Shown here: positions 25,202 to 36,305 of the stretch, piece after piece
Numbering within the stretch: the first letter of the stretch is position 1
How the letters are laid out: each line of letters starts with the position of its first letter
Assembly: GCF_009862265.1 (NCBI RefSeq)
Contig: NZ_WWGX01000030.1
Coordinates: forward strand, 289,396 to 353,395
Direction of reading: 5' to 3'
Source: Streptomyces sp. SID8352
GTDB lineage: Bacteria > Actinomycetota > Actinomycetes > Streptomycetales > Streptomycetaceae
DNA length: 64,000 nucleotides
Program-made: the position numbers and the translations under genes
Notes under the pieces: generated by a model
Database searches by the model: none
Told to the model about the DNA's origin: nothing
The model's input: only the letters and a program-made list of their open reading frames with translations

Positions 25202-25522
25202 CTGATGGGGTGGCCGCTGCCCTGGTGGCCCGTGCGGGGCCGGTCCGTGGCAGTGCCGGGGACAAGGATAGGGCTCCCGGTTCCATGTCCCTGGTGCCTC
25301 GCCTCCGTGGCTCAATGTGGAGGTTCGGTGAAGCGGTCCTGATAATCGCAGGCGGGTACGAATCGTGCAGCGCTTTTCACGCCTCGCGCGGCGGGTGTTG
25401 TGCACTCGTTATGCCTGGACCGCCCCCGCGCCCCACTCGCCCTCTCCGTCCGAAGTGTCCGGTCGGCGCGCAGGCATGCGCATATGCTTCAGAATTCCCC
25501 TAAAATTGGGCATTCTTCCCAT
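25202..25522. other. intergenic: tRNA promoter and GTPase gene leader
   Basis: The leftward tRNA-Arg promoter and the rightward promoter of the GTPase pair must lie here. An A/T-rich patch with TAAAAT at 25501-25506 is near the GTPase start but has no good -35 partner. No gene is seen. Confidence 0.5.
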
Positions 25523-27130
25523 GTGGTGACCTTGGACGTACGGCCTCAACTGCTCGACGCGCTCTCCGCGCTGCGTGACCGCGTCGCGGCCGCACGCTTC
25601 CCGCTGCCCCTGCCCGGGGCCCCCCGCGCGCGTGCCAACCGCGACGAACTGCTCGCCCAGCTCGACGACTACCTCGTGCCCCGCCTGAGAGATCCGGAAG
25701 CACCGCTGCTCGCCGTGGTGGGGGGCTCCACCGGCGCCGGCAAGTCCACCCTCGTCAATTCGCTCGTGGGGCGCCGGGTCAGCGAGGCCGGCGTCCTGCG
25801 GCCCACCACCCGGACACCGGTGCTGGTCTGCCATCCCGAGGACCACCACTGGTTCAGCGGCATGCGCGTGCTGCCCGACCTCGCCCGGGTGTGGACCCCC
25901 CGCCGGGAGGCCGACGACGACCTGCTGCCCCCGGGCGAGGACCCCGCGCGGGTGCTGCGCATCGAGACCGCCGAAAGCCTCCCGCCCGGCGTCGCCCTGC
26001 TGGACGCCCCCGACATCGACTCCCTCATCGCCGACAACCGCGTCCTGGCCGCCGAGTTGCTCTGCGCCGCGGACATCTGGGTGATGGTCACCACGGCCGC
26101 GCGCTACGCCGACGCCGTGCCCTGGCACCTGCTGCGCACCGCCAAGGAGTACGACGCCACCCTCGTGACCGTGCTCGACCGGGTGCCGCACCAGGTCGTC
26201 ACCGAGGTCTCCCGCCGGTACGGCGCGCTGCTCACCAAGGCCGGGCTGGGCGACGTCCCCCGCTTCACCGTGCCCGAGCTGCCCGAGTCCGCCTGGGGCG
26301 GCGGGCTGCTGCCGGCCACCGCCGTGGCCCCGCTGCGCGCCTGGCTCGTCCACCGGGCCCAGGACCTCGGCGCCCGGCACCACGCCATGGCCCGCACCGC
26401 GCACGGCGTCCTCGACTCCCTCGGCGCCCGGATGCCCGAACTGGCCGGGGCCAGCGCCGCCCAGTACGCCGCCGCGCTGCGGCTCACCACCGCCGTCGAC
26501 GAGGCGTACGACGGTGAGCACGCGCGGGTGCGGGGCAGGCTGAAGGCGGGCGCGGTGCTCGCCGGGGACGCGCTCAAGCGCTGGCGGGCCTTCCCCCTGG
26601 ACTGCTCCCCGGCGGAGCTGCTCGACTCGCTGGTGGAGAGCCTCACCGCCCTGCTGCTCTGCTCCGTCACCGCAGCCGACGAACGCGTCGACGCGGCCTG
26701 GCGGCGCGAACCGGCCGCCGGCGCCCCCGGGCTGGAGGACCCCGACCCCGAGCCGGACACCGCCGAGCACCGCATCGGCATGGCCGTCCGGCGCTGGCGG
26801 CGGGAGCTGGAGGAGTACGCCGAGGAGGAGGCGCGCGGGCTGGACCGCGCGGTGGCACCGGAGCCCGAGACGGTCGCCGCCCTCGTCGCCACCGCGCTGC
26901 TGGGCGGACGCCGGGCGCGCGGCGCCGGGGAGGGCCTCGCCGAGCGGCTCGGCGCCCACGGCGCGCTGCGGCTGCGCGACCGGGGCGGACGGCTGCTGGC
27001 CGAGCAGGTCGACCTGGTGGTGCACACCGAGCGCGAGCGCCGCCTCGCCCCGCTGGACGCGCTGGACGTCCACCCCGAGCCGCAGGCCGAACTCATCGCC
27101 GCGCTGTCCGTACTGCAGAAGGAGAGGTGA
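25523..27130 (+). CDS. dynamin-like GTPase (first of pair)
   Basis: This 535-residue protein has a dynamin-type GTPase domain: P-loop [14 protein letters not shown] near residue 70, switch [10 protein letters not shown], and a G3-like LLDAPDIDS near residue 160. A helical C-terminal part follows, including the highly charged [18 protein letters not shown]. Start GTG 25523 (or the next codon, GTG 25526) is where homology begins; an ATG at 25484 would add residues of no similarity. It is directly followed by a second, membrane-linked GTPase 4 bp downstream. Paired dynamin-like GTPases in actinomycetes are usually linked to membrane remodelling; its exact role is unknown. Confidence 0.85.
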   Translation: MVTLDVRPQLLDALSALRDRVAAARFPLPLPGAPRARANRDELLAQLDDYLVPRLRDPEAPLLAVVGGSTGAGKSTLVNSLVGRRVSEAGVLRPTTRTPVLVCHPEDHHWFSGMRVLPDLARVWTPRREADDDLLPPGEDPARVLRIETAESLPPGVALLDAPDIDSLIADNRVLAAELLCAADIWVMVTTAARYADAVPWHLLRTAKEYDATLVTVLDRVPHQVVTEVSRRYGALLTKAGLGDVPRFTVPELPESAWGGGLLPATAVAPLRAWLVHRAQDLGARHHAMARTAHGVLDSLGARMPELAGASAAQYAAALRLTTAVDEAYDGEHARVRGRLKAGAVLAGDALKRWRAFPLDCSPAELLDSLVESLTALLLCSVTAADERVDAAWRREPAAGAPGLEDPDPEPDTAEHRIGMAVRRWRRELEEYAEEEARGLDRAVAPEPETVAALVATALLGGRRARGAGEGLAERLGAHGALRLRDRGGRLLAEQVDLVVHTERERRLAPLDALDVHPEPQAELIAALSVLQKER

Positions 27131-27134
27131 CCCG

Positions 27135-29861
27135 GTGACCGCCGTCACTGACCAGGACCCCACCGAGCACACCGACCACACGGAGGGGCAGGGCCCCGAG
27201 AGGCACGGGGGAGCGGACGAGCGCGGCGCGGGGGGCGGGGCGGGGAGCGCCGCGCCGGGGGAGGGGACCGGGGGCGTGCGACCCGGCGCGGGAGCGGGGG
27301 GCGGTTCGCGCCCCGGGGACGGCTCGGGTCCCCGGGACGGTGTGGGCCCGGCCCGGGGCGGGGACGCGGCGGCGGGCGGTGCCGGGGCGGGGGCCGGTGG
27401 TGGAGAGAGCCCGGGGTCGGGCTCGGGCCGGCGCCACGGCTCGGGCCACGGACCGGTGACTGCGGGGCCGGAAGCGCGGGGCGGGGCGGGCCGCGGGAGC
27501 GAGGGCGCCGGTGGTCCCGAGGGCGCGGCGCGGGGGGCTGCCCGTGGGGCGTGGGGTTCCGTGGACGCGGGGCGTGCGGTGCGTGCGTCTGGTGAGGCCG
27601 GGGCGGGGGCCGTGGGACACGGGGCCGGTACGGAGGGCACGGGGGGTGCCGGGGACGTCGGGGGCGTGGGGAGCGCCGGAGCCAGTGGGACCCGTGGTAC
27701 GTCCCGTGGCGGGTCCGCCGGGGCGGGAGGTGCCCGGGGCTCCGGAGCCGGTGCCGCCCCGGGAGTCGTCGGTGTGACGGGTGGGACCGGTAGGACGGGC
27801 GGGACGGCCGGGCCCGGAGCCGCCGGCGGTCCTGGTGAGGTGGGAGCCGCCAAGGGTGCCGGTGGGGTCGTAGCCGCCAGTGGCCCCGTCGGGCCCGGTG
27901 GAGCCGGCGGCGAGGGGAAGGGAGCCACCCGTGAGGACCGTGCCGGGACTCCGCCCCGGAGCGGGCACGCCGGACGCGCCCCGGAGCACGGGCGGACGGA
28001 GGACGTGTCCACGCGCGGGCACGCGCACGGGCACACCGGGGACCGTTCCCCCGCGCGCGGGCACGACACCCCCGGCGGCTTCCGGCGCGCGGCACCGGAG
28101 GACGGCGGCGCCGCCGTCGGCACCGCGCCCGCGCAGGCCGCGGCCCGCGGCCGTACGCCTGAGGAGGGCCTCTGGGGCGACGGGCTGATCGCCCGCCGGG
28201 TGGACGAGAGCGGCGGCGCGGAACGCCACGCCCCCGCCGAGCGAGGGCTCCCCGGCTCCACCGCCGTGACCCCGCTCGCCTACGACGGTCCGCTGCGCGC
28301 CCGGCTGGACGCGCTGCGCGAGCTGGTCGGCCTCTCCCGGGCCCGCGTCGACAACGGGACGCTGGCCGAGGCCGGCCGGGTCCTCGACGAGGCCGCCGCG
28401 CGCCGCAGGCTCTCCGGCCGGCACACCGTCGTCGCCATCGCGGGCGCCACCGGCAGCGGCAAGTCGCAGCTCTTCAACGCGCTCGCCGGGGTGGCGATCT
28501 CCGAGACCGGGGTGCGCCGTCCGACCACCTCCGCGCCCATCGCGTGCAGCTGGAGCGACGGCGCGGCGGGCCTCCTGGACCGGCTCGGCGTCCCCGGGCG
28601 GCTGCGCCGCCGCCCCCTGGGTCACCCCGAGGAGGACTCGCCGCTGCGCGGGCTGGTCCTGATCGACCTGCCCGACCACGACTCGGCGGCCGTGGAGCAC
28701 CGCGCGCAGGTCGACCGCGTCCTCTGCCTCGTCGACGCGGTCATCTGGGTCGTCGACCCCGAGAAGTACGCCGACGCCGTCCTCCACGAGCGCTATCTGC
28801 GGCCGATGGCCGGTCACGCCGAGATCACCCTCGTCGTGCTCAACCAGGTAGACCGGCTGCCCGGGGAGGCCGCCGAGCAGGTCCTCGACGACCTGCGCCG
28901 ACTGCTCGACGAGGACGGGATCGCCCTGGGCGAGCACGGCGAACCGGGCGCCACCGTCATGGCGCTCTCCGCGCTCACCGGCGACGGCCTGGACGAACTG
29001 CGCGAGGTGCTCGGCCGGTTCGTCGCCGAACGCCAGGCACCGGCCCTGCGCGTCGCGGCCGACCTGGACGCCGCCGCCGGACGGCTCCGGCCGGTCTACG
29101 TCACCGGGCGGCGCACCGGGCTCAGCGAGGAGGCGCGGGAGGAGTTCGCCGACCGGCTCGCCGACGCGGTCGGCGCCACCGCGGCCGGCGACGCGGCGGA
29201 GCGCGCCTGGCTGCGCAACGCCAACCGGGCCTGCGGCACGCCCTGGCTGCGGCTGTGGCGCTGGTGCCACGACCGCCGCGAACCGGCCACCGGGCGGCTC
29301 GCCGTGCGCGCCCAGCACGACGAGGAGGCCACCGCCCGGCAGCGGGTGGAGCAGGCGGTGCGCACCGTGACCGACCGGGCGTCGGCCGGGCTGCCCGCGC
29401 CGTGGGCCCAGGCGATGCGGGAGGCGGCGGCCCGCGGCCTGCGGGGGCTGCCGGAGGCGCTGGACGAACTGGCGGTGCGCAGCGCCCCGCCGCAGGGGCG
29501 TCCGCCGCGGCCGGGATGGTGGCCGGCGGCCGTGCTCGCCCAGGCGTCCATGACCCTGCTCCAGGTGCTGGGCGGCCTGTGGCTGCTGGGGCAGATCGTC
29601 GGCTATCTGTCGCCCGAGCTGGGGGTTCCGGTGCTGTTGATGATCTCCGGGATCGTGGGCGGGCCGGTCATCGAGTGGAGCTGCCGGATGGCCGCCCGGG
29701 GCCCGGCCCGCCGTTACGGCGACGAGGCGGAGCGGCGGCTGCGGGAGGCGGCGGCGGGGTGCGGCCGGGCCAGGGTGCTCGATCCGCTGGCGGCGGAACT
29801 GCTGCGCTACCGGGAGGTGCGGGAGCAGTACGGGAGGGTCACGGGGGCGGGGGCTCGGTAG
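27135..29861 (+). CDS. YfjP-like GTPase with long Gly-rich N-terminus and membrane hairpin
   Basis: This 908-residue protein has three parts. Residues 1 to about 370 are a low-complexity Gly/Ala/Pro/Arg region. Residues about 375-720 are a dynamin/YfjP-type GTPase (P-loop AGATGSGKSQLFNA near 436, switch RPTTSAPIAC, G3 LIDLPDHDS near 510, G4-like LNQVDRL). The C-terminus has two hydrophobic helices at about 795-845 (ASMTLLQVLGGLWLLGQIVG and VPVLLMISGIVGGPV). GTG 27135 has GGAGAGG upstream and follows the first GTPase by 4 bp. A different start inside the Gly-rich region is possible, since no homology fixes the N-terminus. It probably works with its partner at the membrane. Confidence 0.8.
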   Translation: MTAVTDQDPTEHTDHTEGQGPERHGGADERGAGGGAGSAAPGEGTGGVRPGAGAGGGSRPGDGSGPRDGVGPARGGDAAAGGAGAGAGGGESPGSGSGRRHGSGHGPVTAGPEARGGAGRGSEGAGGPEGAARGAARGAWGSVDAGRAVRASGEAGAGAVGHGAGTEGTGGAGDVGGVGSAGASGTRGTSRGGSAGAGGARGSGAGAAPGVVGVTGGTGRTGGTAGPGAAGGPGEVGAAKGAGGVVAASGPVGPGGAGGEGKGATREDRAGTPPRSGHAGRAPEHGRTEDVSTRGHAHGHTGDRSPARGHDTPGGFRRAAPEDGGAAVGTAPAQAAARGRTPEEGLWGDGLIARRVDESGGAERHAPAERGLPGSTAVTPLAYDGPLRARLDALRELVGLSRARVDNGTLAEAGRVLDEAAARRRLSGRHTVVAIAGATGSGKSQLFNALAGVAISETGVRRPTTSAPIACSWSDGAAGLLDRLGVPGRLRRRPLGHPEEDSPLRGLVLIDLPDHDSAAVEHRAQVDRVLCLVDAVIWVVDPEKYADAVLHERYLRPMAGHAEITLVVLNQVDRLPGEAAEQVLDDLRRLLDEDGIALGEHGEPGATVMALSALTGDGLDELREVLGRFVAERQAPALRVAADLDAAAGRLRPVYVTGRRTGLSEEAREEFADRLADAVGATAAGDAAERAWLRNANRACGTPWLRLWRWCHDRREPATGRLAVRAQHDEEATARQRVEQAVRTVTDRASAGLPAPWAQAMREAAARGLRGLPEALDELAVRSAPPQGRPPRPGWWPAAVLAQASMTLLQVLGGLWLLGQIVGYLSPELGVPVLLMISGIVGGPVIEWSCRMAARGPARRYGDEAERRLREAAAGCGRARVLDPLAAELLRYREVREQYGRVTGAGAR

Positions 29862-30248
29862 GGGGCGGGACCGGGTGCGGCCGGAGCCGTGGGAGCGGGA
29901 CCGGGTGGGGCCGCCGGACCCCGTGGCTGCCGGGCCGTGTTGCCGCCGTCCTGCCGTGCCGCCGTCCTGCCGTGCCGCCCGGGGTGGCCGACCGCTTGTG
30001 GCGTGAGGTGGCGCTGATGTCCCGCCGCTGATGTCCCGGGTCCCGCCGGGGCCGGCGGTCCCGGTGGGAGAGGGGCCCGGGCGCGGGGCCGGGGTCCGGT
30101 GGTTCACGGAACGGCTCACTCGTCCGGGTGGCGGAGTTCTCCACAGGCCCGGGGCCGTCCACAGGCCCCGGCGGGATCGGGCCGAAGGGAGCACTCTGGC
30201 CTCACGGCGATCGCGACGGACGCGGTCGCCCCGAGGGAGGCATCCGCG
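29862..30248. other. intergenic with short tandem duplications
   Basis: No gene is seen. Several short direct repeats are present: GCCGTCCTGCCGTGCC twice around 29945-29980, GCTGATGTCCCG twice around 30014-30039, and GCGGGACCGGGTG twice near 29866-29906. The ssb promoter and leader should be in the last 100 bases. Confidence 0.6.
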
Positions 30249-30797
30249 ATGAACGACACGATGATCTGCGCCGTGGGCAATGTGGCCACCCAGCCCGTGT
30301 TCCGGGAGCTGCCGAGCGGGCCGTCGGCGCGGTTCCGGCTGGCGGTCACCGCGCGCTACTGGGACCGGGAGAGGAACCAGTGGGCGGACGGCCACACCAA
30401 CTTCTTCACGGTGTGGGCCCGCGGCCGGCTCGCCGCCAACGCCGCCACCTCCCTCACCGTGGGGGAGCCGGTGATCGTGCGGGGGCGGCTCAAGGTCCGC
30501 TCCGAGGCGCGCGAGGGGCAGAACCGGACCTCGGCGGACATCGACGCGGTGGCCATCGGCCACGACCTGGCGCGCGGCACCTCGGCGTTCCGCCGCCCGA
30601 GCAGGCCGGAGGGCGCCGTCCCGTCCCCTTCCGGCCCGGAGCCCCGGTGGGAGACCCCGGGGCCCGGATCACCGGACGCCGCGCCGACGGCGGCGGCCGG
30701 GGCGCCGGACGGCGCGGTGGGGGAGGCGGACGGAGTGGTGGAGGCGGCGGCGTGGGAGGGCACCGGCCGGAGCCGGGAGCCCGCCGCGGTGGGGTGA
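30249..30797 (+). CDS. ssb: single-stranded DNA-binding protein paralogue
   Basis: This 182-residue protein has an OB fold at residues 1-110: MICAVGNVATQPVFRELPSG, then NFFTVWARGRLAANAATSL and VIVRGRLKVRSE. The tail is Ala/Pro/Gly-rich and ends EPAAVG. The acidic D-D-x-P-F tip that recruits partner proteins in housekeeping SSB is absent, which fits a second, SsbB-like protein rather than the essential SsbA. ATG 30249 is preceded by GGGAGG. No rpsF/rpsR neighbours are present, again unlike the main ssb locus. Streptomyces SsbB has been linked to chromosome segregation during sporulation. Confidence 0.85.
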   Translation: MNDTMICAVGNVATQPVFRELPSGPSARFRLAVTARYWDRERNQWADGHTNFFTVWARGRLAANAATSLTVGEPVIVRGRLKVRSEAREGQNRTSADIDAVAIGHDLARGTSAFRRPSRPEGAVPSPSGPEPRWETPGPGSPDAAPTAAAGAPDGAVGEADGVVEAAAWEGTGRSREPAAVG

Positions 30798-31161
30798 CCG
30801 GACGGGAGAACCGCGCCGGGCGCCCGCGCCGGGACCTCCACCGGGACGCCCGCTCCGGAGGCCGCCCCGGGAGCCCGCGCCGCACGCCGGACGTCGCCCG
30901 CCGCACCTCGGCCGGCCGGGCGGTCCCGCGCGCTCCCCGGATGAACGCCCGCCGGGTGATGTCCGGTTGCTTTGTCGACAAGCCCTGTCGGGCAAGGCCG
31001 CCGGGATAACGATTCCGAGTCGGATCACCGCTCGGACGACCCTCCCCGGGGAGCGTGGTGCGCACGGTACTTAGGATGCCGAACAAGCCCTCCGGGGCAA
31101 CTGAATCTGCTGGTGGGACCGTTTCCCCCGCATTAACGGGTCCCGCCGGAAGGGGAGTTTG
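30798..31161. other. intergenic upstream of the thioester protein gene
   Basis: No gene is seen. A/T-richer patches near 30960-31080 probably hold the promoter. A stem-loop (GGGACCGTT / AACGGGTCCC, one bulge) lies just before the ribosome-binding site at 31117-31143. Confidence 0.5.
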
Positions 31162-32577
31162 GTGTTTTCTTCGCTCGCTCTGCTGTCCCGGCCCGGCCGG
31201 GGCGCGGCCCGTGCCGCCGTCGCCGCACTGGTGTCGGCCCTCACCGCGGCCGGGGTGCTCGCCGGCGCGGGACCGGCCGCGGCCGAGGGCGTCGGCCAGG
31301 AGCGGGGCGGGGCGACGGCCACGATGGGCGGGCTCAAGACGTACGGCGCCGCGGTGATCCACGGACCCGACGGCGACCAGCGGGTGTCGGCCGGGCTGTT
31401 CGAAATGGCCGTCGAGGGCGGCGGCACCCTCCAGACCTACTGCGTCGACGTCCAGACCTCGGTCCAGAAGGACGCCAAGTACCACGAGACACCGTGGGGC
31501 GGCACCTCCCTGGGTACCAACAAGGACGCCGGGCGCATCGCCTGGATCCTGCGGAACTCCTACCCCCAGGTCGACGACCTCACCGAACTCGCGAGGAGGG
31601 CGGGAGTCCCCGGCGGGCTCACCCGGCAGGAGGCGGCGGCCGGCACCCAGGTGGCCATCTGGCGCTACTCCGACCACGCCGACGTCGAGGCGGTCGGTGC
31701 CCGGGCCGAGCGGCTCGCGGACTACCTGGAGAAGAACGCCCGCGCCCAGGCGGAGCCCGGGGCGTCTCTCACCGTGGAGCCCCGCGCGGTCGCCGGACGC
31801 CCCGGCGAACCGATCGGCCCGGTCACCGTCCGCACGGGGGCCGGAAGCGCGACGGTGACACCGCCCGCGGACGCCGCCGCCAACGGTGTACGGATCGTCG
31901 ACCGGAAGGGCCGGCCCGTCACCTCCGTCGCCTCGGGCACCCGCGTCTACTTCGACGTGCCCGAGGACGCACCGCCCGGCACCGCCCGGCTCACCGTGCA
32001 GGCGTCGACGACGGTCCCGGTCGGCCGGGCCCTCGCCTCGGAGAACCGCAGCCAGACGCAGGTCCTCGCCGGTTCCAGCGAATCGACGGTCTCCGCGACC
32101 GCGACGGCGGCCTGGGCCGCCACCGGGGCGGTCCCCGCCCTGTCCGCCGAGGAGAACTGCGCCGAGGGCGGGCTGGACATCACCGCCGTCAACAAGGGCG
32201 ACGAGCCCTTCTCCTTCACGCTGCTGGACACCGAGTACACCATCGCGCCGGGCGAGCGCCGGACGGTGGCGCTCCCGCTGCCCGAGGACCGCGCCTACGA
32301 CTTCACCATCAACGGCCCCAACGGCTACGCGCAGCGGTTCGCCGGCGTCCTCGACTGCCGCACCCAGGCCGGGACGGCCGCCGACATCCGCACCCAGACC
32401 GCCGCCGGGCCGCCCCTCGCCCCGGTGAACGTCCCCGCTCCGTCCGCAGGCCCCGATCTGGCCTCGACCGGCGGCTCCAGTCTCACCCCCGTGATCGGTG
32501 TGCTGGCCCTCACCCTGATCGCCCTCGGCGGCGCCACCCTCCTGGTCATCCGCCGCCGCGAGACCCACCAGGACTGA
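31162..32577 (+). CDS. surface thioester-domain protein with LAXTG sortase signal
   Basis: This 471-residue exported protein has an N-terminal signal peptide ending near GPAAAEG. A thioester domain follows with the reactive Cys in LQTYCVDVQT (about residue 94) and the matching Gln in GTQVAIWRYSD (about 163), residues that form an internal Cys-Gln thioester able to bind host or surface amines. Ig-like regions follow, then the sorting signal LASTG (about 432), a hydrophobic helix and an RRRE tail. LAXTG is the class E sortase motif of streptomycetes. GTG 31162 is preferred to TTG 31159 by spacing from AGGGGAG. It is probably covalently anchored to the cell wall. Confidence 0.9.
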   Translation: MFSSLALLSRPGRGAARAAVAALVSALTAAGVLAGAGPAAAEGVGQERGGATATMGGLKTYGAAVIHGPDGDQRVSAGLFEMAVEGGGTLQTYCVDVQTSVQKDAKYHETPWGGTSLGTNKDAGRIAWILRNSYPQVDDLTELARRAGVPGGLTRQEAAAGTQVAIWRYSDHADVEAVGARAERLADYLEKNARAQAEPGASLTVEPRAVAGRPGEPIGPVTVRTGAGSATVTPPADAAANGVRIVDRKGRPVTSVASGTRVYFDVPEDAPPGTARLTVQASTTVPVGRALASENRSQTQVLAGSSESTVSATATAAWAATGAVPALSAEENCAEGGLDITAVNKGDEPFSFTLLDTEYTIAPGERRTVALPLPEDRAYDFTINGPNGYAQRFAGVLDCRTQAGTAADIRTQTAAGPPLAPVNVPAPSAGPDLASTGGSSLTPVIGVLALTLIALGGATLLVIRRRETHQD

Positions 32578-32607
32578 CGCCCCCCGCCCGGCCGCCCCGG
32601 GACCGGC

Positions 32608-32646
32608 CCCCGGCCCGGCCCGCCCCTCCGTCCGCCCGGGCCGGGG
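32608..32646 (+). terminator. G+C-rich hairpin after the thioester protein gene
   Basis: An 11-bp perfect stem (CCCCGGCCCGG / CCGGGCCGGGG) with a 17-base loop lies 30 bases after the stop codon, without a clear U tract, as is common in high-G+C genomes. Confidence 0.6.
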
Positions 32647-32740
32647 CGCCCGATGAGGACGGGTTTTCGCCCAGGGCTGGCGGTGCGGCAAGATGGGGTG
32701 TATCTGCCCACTGCCTGATCGAGCTGCCGGACGGTTTCTC

Positions 32741-34405
<1,665 letters not shown>

Positions 34406-34411
34406 TCGGTC

Positions 34412-34855
34412 TTGCGGCATCTCTACCGCTGCCCGCTGCGCTGGGCGGACATGGACGTGTACGGCCACGTCAACAACGTGGTCTTCCTCCGCTATCTGGA
34501 GGAGGCCCGTATCGACTTCCTGTTCCGTCCGGACAAGGAGTTCAAGCAGGGGTCGGTGGTGGCGCGCCACGAGATCGACTACAAGCGGCAGCTGGTGCAC
34601 CGGCACGCCCCGGTCGACATCGAGCTGTGGGTCACGGAGATCAGGGCCGCCTCCTTCACCCTCACCTACGAGGTGAAGGACGGCGACCTGGTCTACGTCC
34701 GCGCCTCCACGGTGATCGTGCCCTTCGACTTCGAGGCACAGCGGCCCCGGCGGCTCACCGAGGAGGAGCGGGAGTTCCTCCGGGAGTACCGGGACGAGCC
34801 CGAGGGGCCCGGCCCCGGCCGGGCGAAGGACGAGGAGGAGGCCGTCGCGGCATGA
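34412..34855 (+). CDS. 4HBT acyl-CoA thioesterase
   Basis: This 147-residue hotdog-fold protein has the 4-hydroxybenzoyl-CoA thioesterase motif near its start (WADMDVYGHVNNVVFLRYLEEAR, of which D-x-Y-x-H-V-N-N holds the catalytic Asp). It should hydrolyse acyl-CoA esters in the cytoplasm. Start TTG 34412 is needed to include the first beta strand; it begins 6 bp after ettA, so the two are probably cotranscribed, and its stop overlaps the next gene (ATGA). The C-terminal 25 residues are charged and low complexity. Confidence 0.9.
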   Translation: MRHLYRCPLRWADMDVYGHVNNVVFLRYLEEARIDFLFRPDKEFKQGSVVARHEIDYKRQLVHRHAPVDIELWVTEIRAASFTLTYEVKDGDLVYVRASTVIVPFDFEAQRPRRLTEEEREFLREYRDEPEGPGPGRAKDEEEAVAA

Positions 34856-35544
34856 CGGTGCTGCACCTCGCCGACGAGGGGGAGGCCGCCGACCTGGCGG
34901 CCTTCCTCTCGCGGCTGCTCCACTACGACCGCGCGGCGGCGGTGCGCCTCCAGGCCGCCGGCACGACGCTCGCCGTCTTCGGCCGCCCGCCCTCCTTCGA
35001 GGTGCTGGCGATCCGCACGGCACGGCTGTCCAAGCCCTACGAGAAGGGGCTGGAGGCCGCCCTCGACACCACCGTCTCCGCCGGTGAACTGCTGGACTCG
35101 GTGGACGACCGGGCCGTCACGGCCGCCGTCCCCGCCCCGGTGACCGGGCCCCCGTGGGCGGGGGTGCTGCCCCCGCGCGGCGGCTGGCGCCCCGTGCCGG
35201 GTCTTCCCGCGCCGGAGGCGCTGCGCGCGCTGGTCTCGGCCGCGGTGGCCGAGTTCCGCGCGCGGACCGGGGCGCTGGCGCCGGAGCGGCGGACCCGGGC
35301 CGTACTGGACTCCGTGGGGCGGGAGATCTGGTCCCGCACCGTCGCGGAGACCGCGCTGCCGGTGCGCGCGGTGCACGCCGCCCAGTCGCTCGGCTTCCTG
35401 CGCCCGTCCGGGGGCCCCTCCGGCGCCGGGGCGCCCGCGCTGGTCGCCGCCGGGTCCTGGCTGCGGCTGCGCACCCCGTTCGGCTCGGTGGCGCTGCGCC
35501 GGACCGGGGCGGGCCTCGGTGATCTGGGCGTCAGCGTGCGCTGA
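34852..35544 (+). CDS. conserved actinomycete protein of unknown function
   Basis: I do not recognise a named family for this 230-residue protein. It is soluble, Ala/Arg-rich, without signal peptide or membrane segment. Visible segments include FLSRLLHYDRAAAVRLQAAG near the start, a proline-rich stretch around residues 90-115, and VLDSVGREIWSRTVAETALPVRAVHAAQSLGFL. ATG 34852 overlaps the thioesterase stop (ATGA), so it is the third gene of the ettA operon. A strong hairpin follows immediately. Confidence 0.8.
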   Translation: MTVLHLADEGEAADLAAFLSRLLHYDRAAAVRLQAAGTTLAVFGRPPSFEVLAIRTARLSKPYEKGLEAALDTTVSAGELLDSVDDRAVTAAVPAPVTGPPWAGVLPPRGGWRPVPGLPAPEALRALVSAAVAEFRARTGALAPERRTRAVLDSVGREIWSRTVAETALPVRAVHAAQSLGFLRPSGGPSGAGAPALVAAGSWLRLRTPFGSVALRRTGAGLGDLGVSVR

Positions 35545-35550
35545 CCCCCG

Positions 35551-35600
35551 CGGAGCCGGTGCGTCCGGCGGGCCCGCGCCCGCCGGACGCACCGGCTCCG
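35551..35600. terminator. 22-bp perfect-stem bidirectional terminator
   Basis: Left arm 35551-35572 and right arm 35579-35600 pair perfectly over 22 bp around a 6-base loop (CCCGCG). It lies between the convergent ettA operon and the globin gene and probably ends both transcripts. Confidence 0.88.
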
Positions 35601-35681
35601 TACCGCCGTGCTCGTACCGTCGGCCCCGTACGGCCGGGGCCGGGCGGGAGTGCCCGCCGCGCGGACCCGGCGGGTGCGGGG

Positions 35682-36086
35682 TCAGTCCGGGGCGTTGATC
35701 AGGGTGGCCGCCGCGTAGGTCAGGTACTTCCACAGCGTCTGCTCGTGCTCCTCGGAGAGCCCCAGCTCGTCGAGGGCGTCCCGCATGTGCTTCAGCCAGG
35801 CGTCGTGCGCCGCGCGGTCGACGGTGTACGGGACGTGCCGCATCCGCAGCCGGGGGTGGCCCCGGGTCTCGTTGTACGTGGACGGGCCGCCCCAGTACTG
35901 CATCAGGAACAGGGTGAGGCGGTCCTCCGCCGGGCCGAGGTCCTCCTCCGGGTACATCGGCCGCAGCAGGGGGTCGGTGGCGACCCCCTCGTAGAAGCGG
36001 TGCACGAGACGGCGGAAGGTCTCCTCCCCGCCGACCTGCTCGTAGAACGTCTGCTCCTGAAGCGTGCCGCGCCGAATCTCGGTCAC
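35682..36086 (-). CDS. glbO: truncated haemoglobin, group II (GlbO)
   Basis: This 134-residue globin matches trHbO: YEQVGGEETFRRLVHRFYEGV, PMYPEEDLGPAEDRLTLFLM, GGP, the proximal-His region RGHPRLRMRHVPY, and the G-helix tryptophan in HDAWLKHM. It binds haem and oxygen or NO in the cytoplasm and is thought to serve stress resistance and oxygen handling. GTG 36086 is the family start (VTEIRRGTLQ). It is convergent with the ettA operon and divergent from the methyltransferase. Confidence 0.92.
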   Translation of the reverse strand: MTEIRRGTLQEQTFYEQVGGEETFRRLVHRFYEGVATDPLLRPMYPEEDLGPAEDRLTLFLMQYWGGPSTYNETRGHPRLRMRHVPYTVDRAAHDAWLKHMRDALDELGLSEEHEQTLWKYLTYAAATLINAPD

Positions 36087-36305
36087 CGTGTGTGCCCCAC
36101 CAATCTCCTGCCGGTCCGCCCCGGGCGTCGGGCCGGGGCGTCCGGGGTCGCGCCCCCGGAATGCAGTACCCCTCCATCGTCTCAGACCGGGGGAACCAGG
36201 ACTCGGGACGTAGGCCGTCCCCCCCCGTGACCGCCCCGGCCCCCGGACCGCCCGGCCGGACGGGCGCCGTTCGCCCCGGAGCCCGGTCCGCAGCACAGTG
36301 GAGGC

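Noticed and set aside
25501..25506. TAAAAT as -10 box of the GTPase operon
   Set aside because: No acceptable -35 sequence lies at the right distance, so I do not call a promoter.
30798..31161. Riboswitch upstream of the thioester protein gene
   Set aside because: Only one modest stem-loop is visible and it does not match a riboswitch consensus I can recognise.
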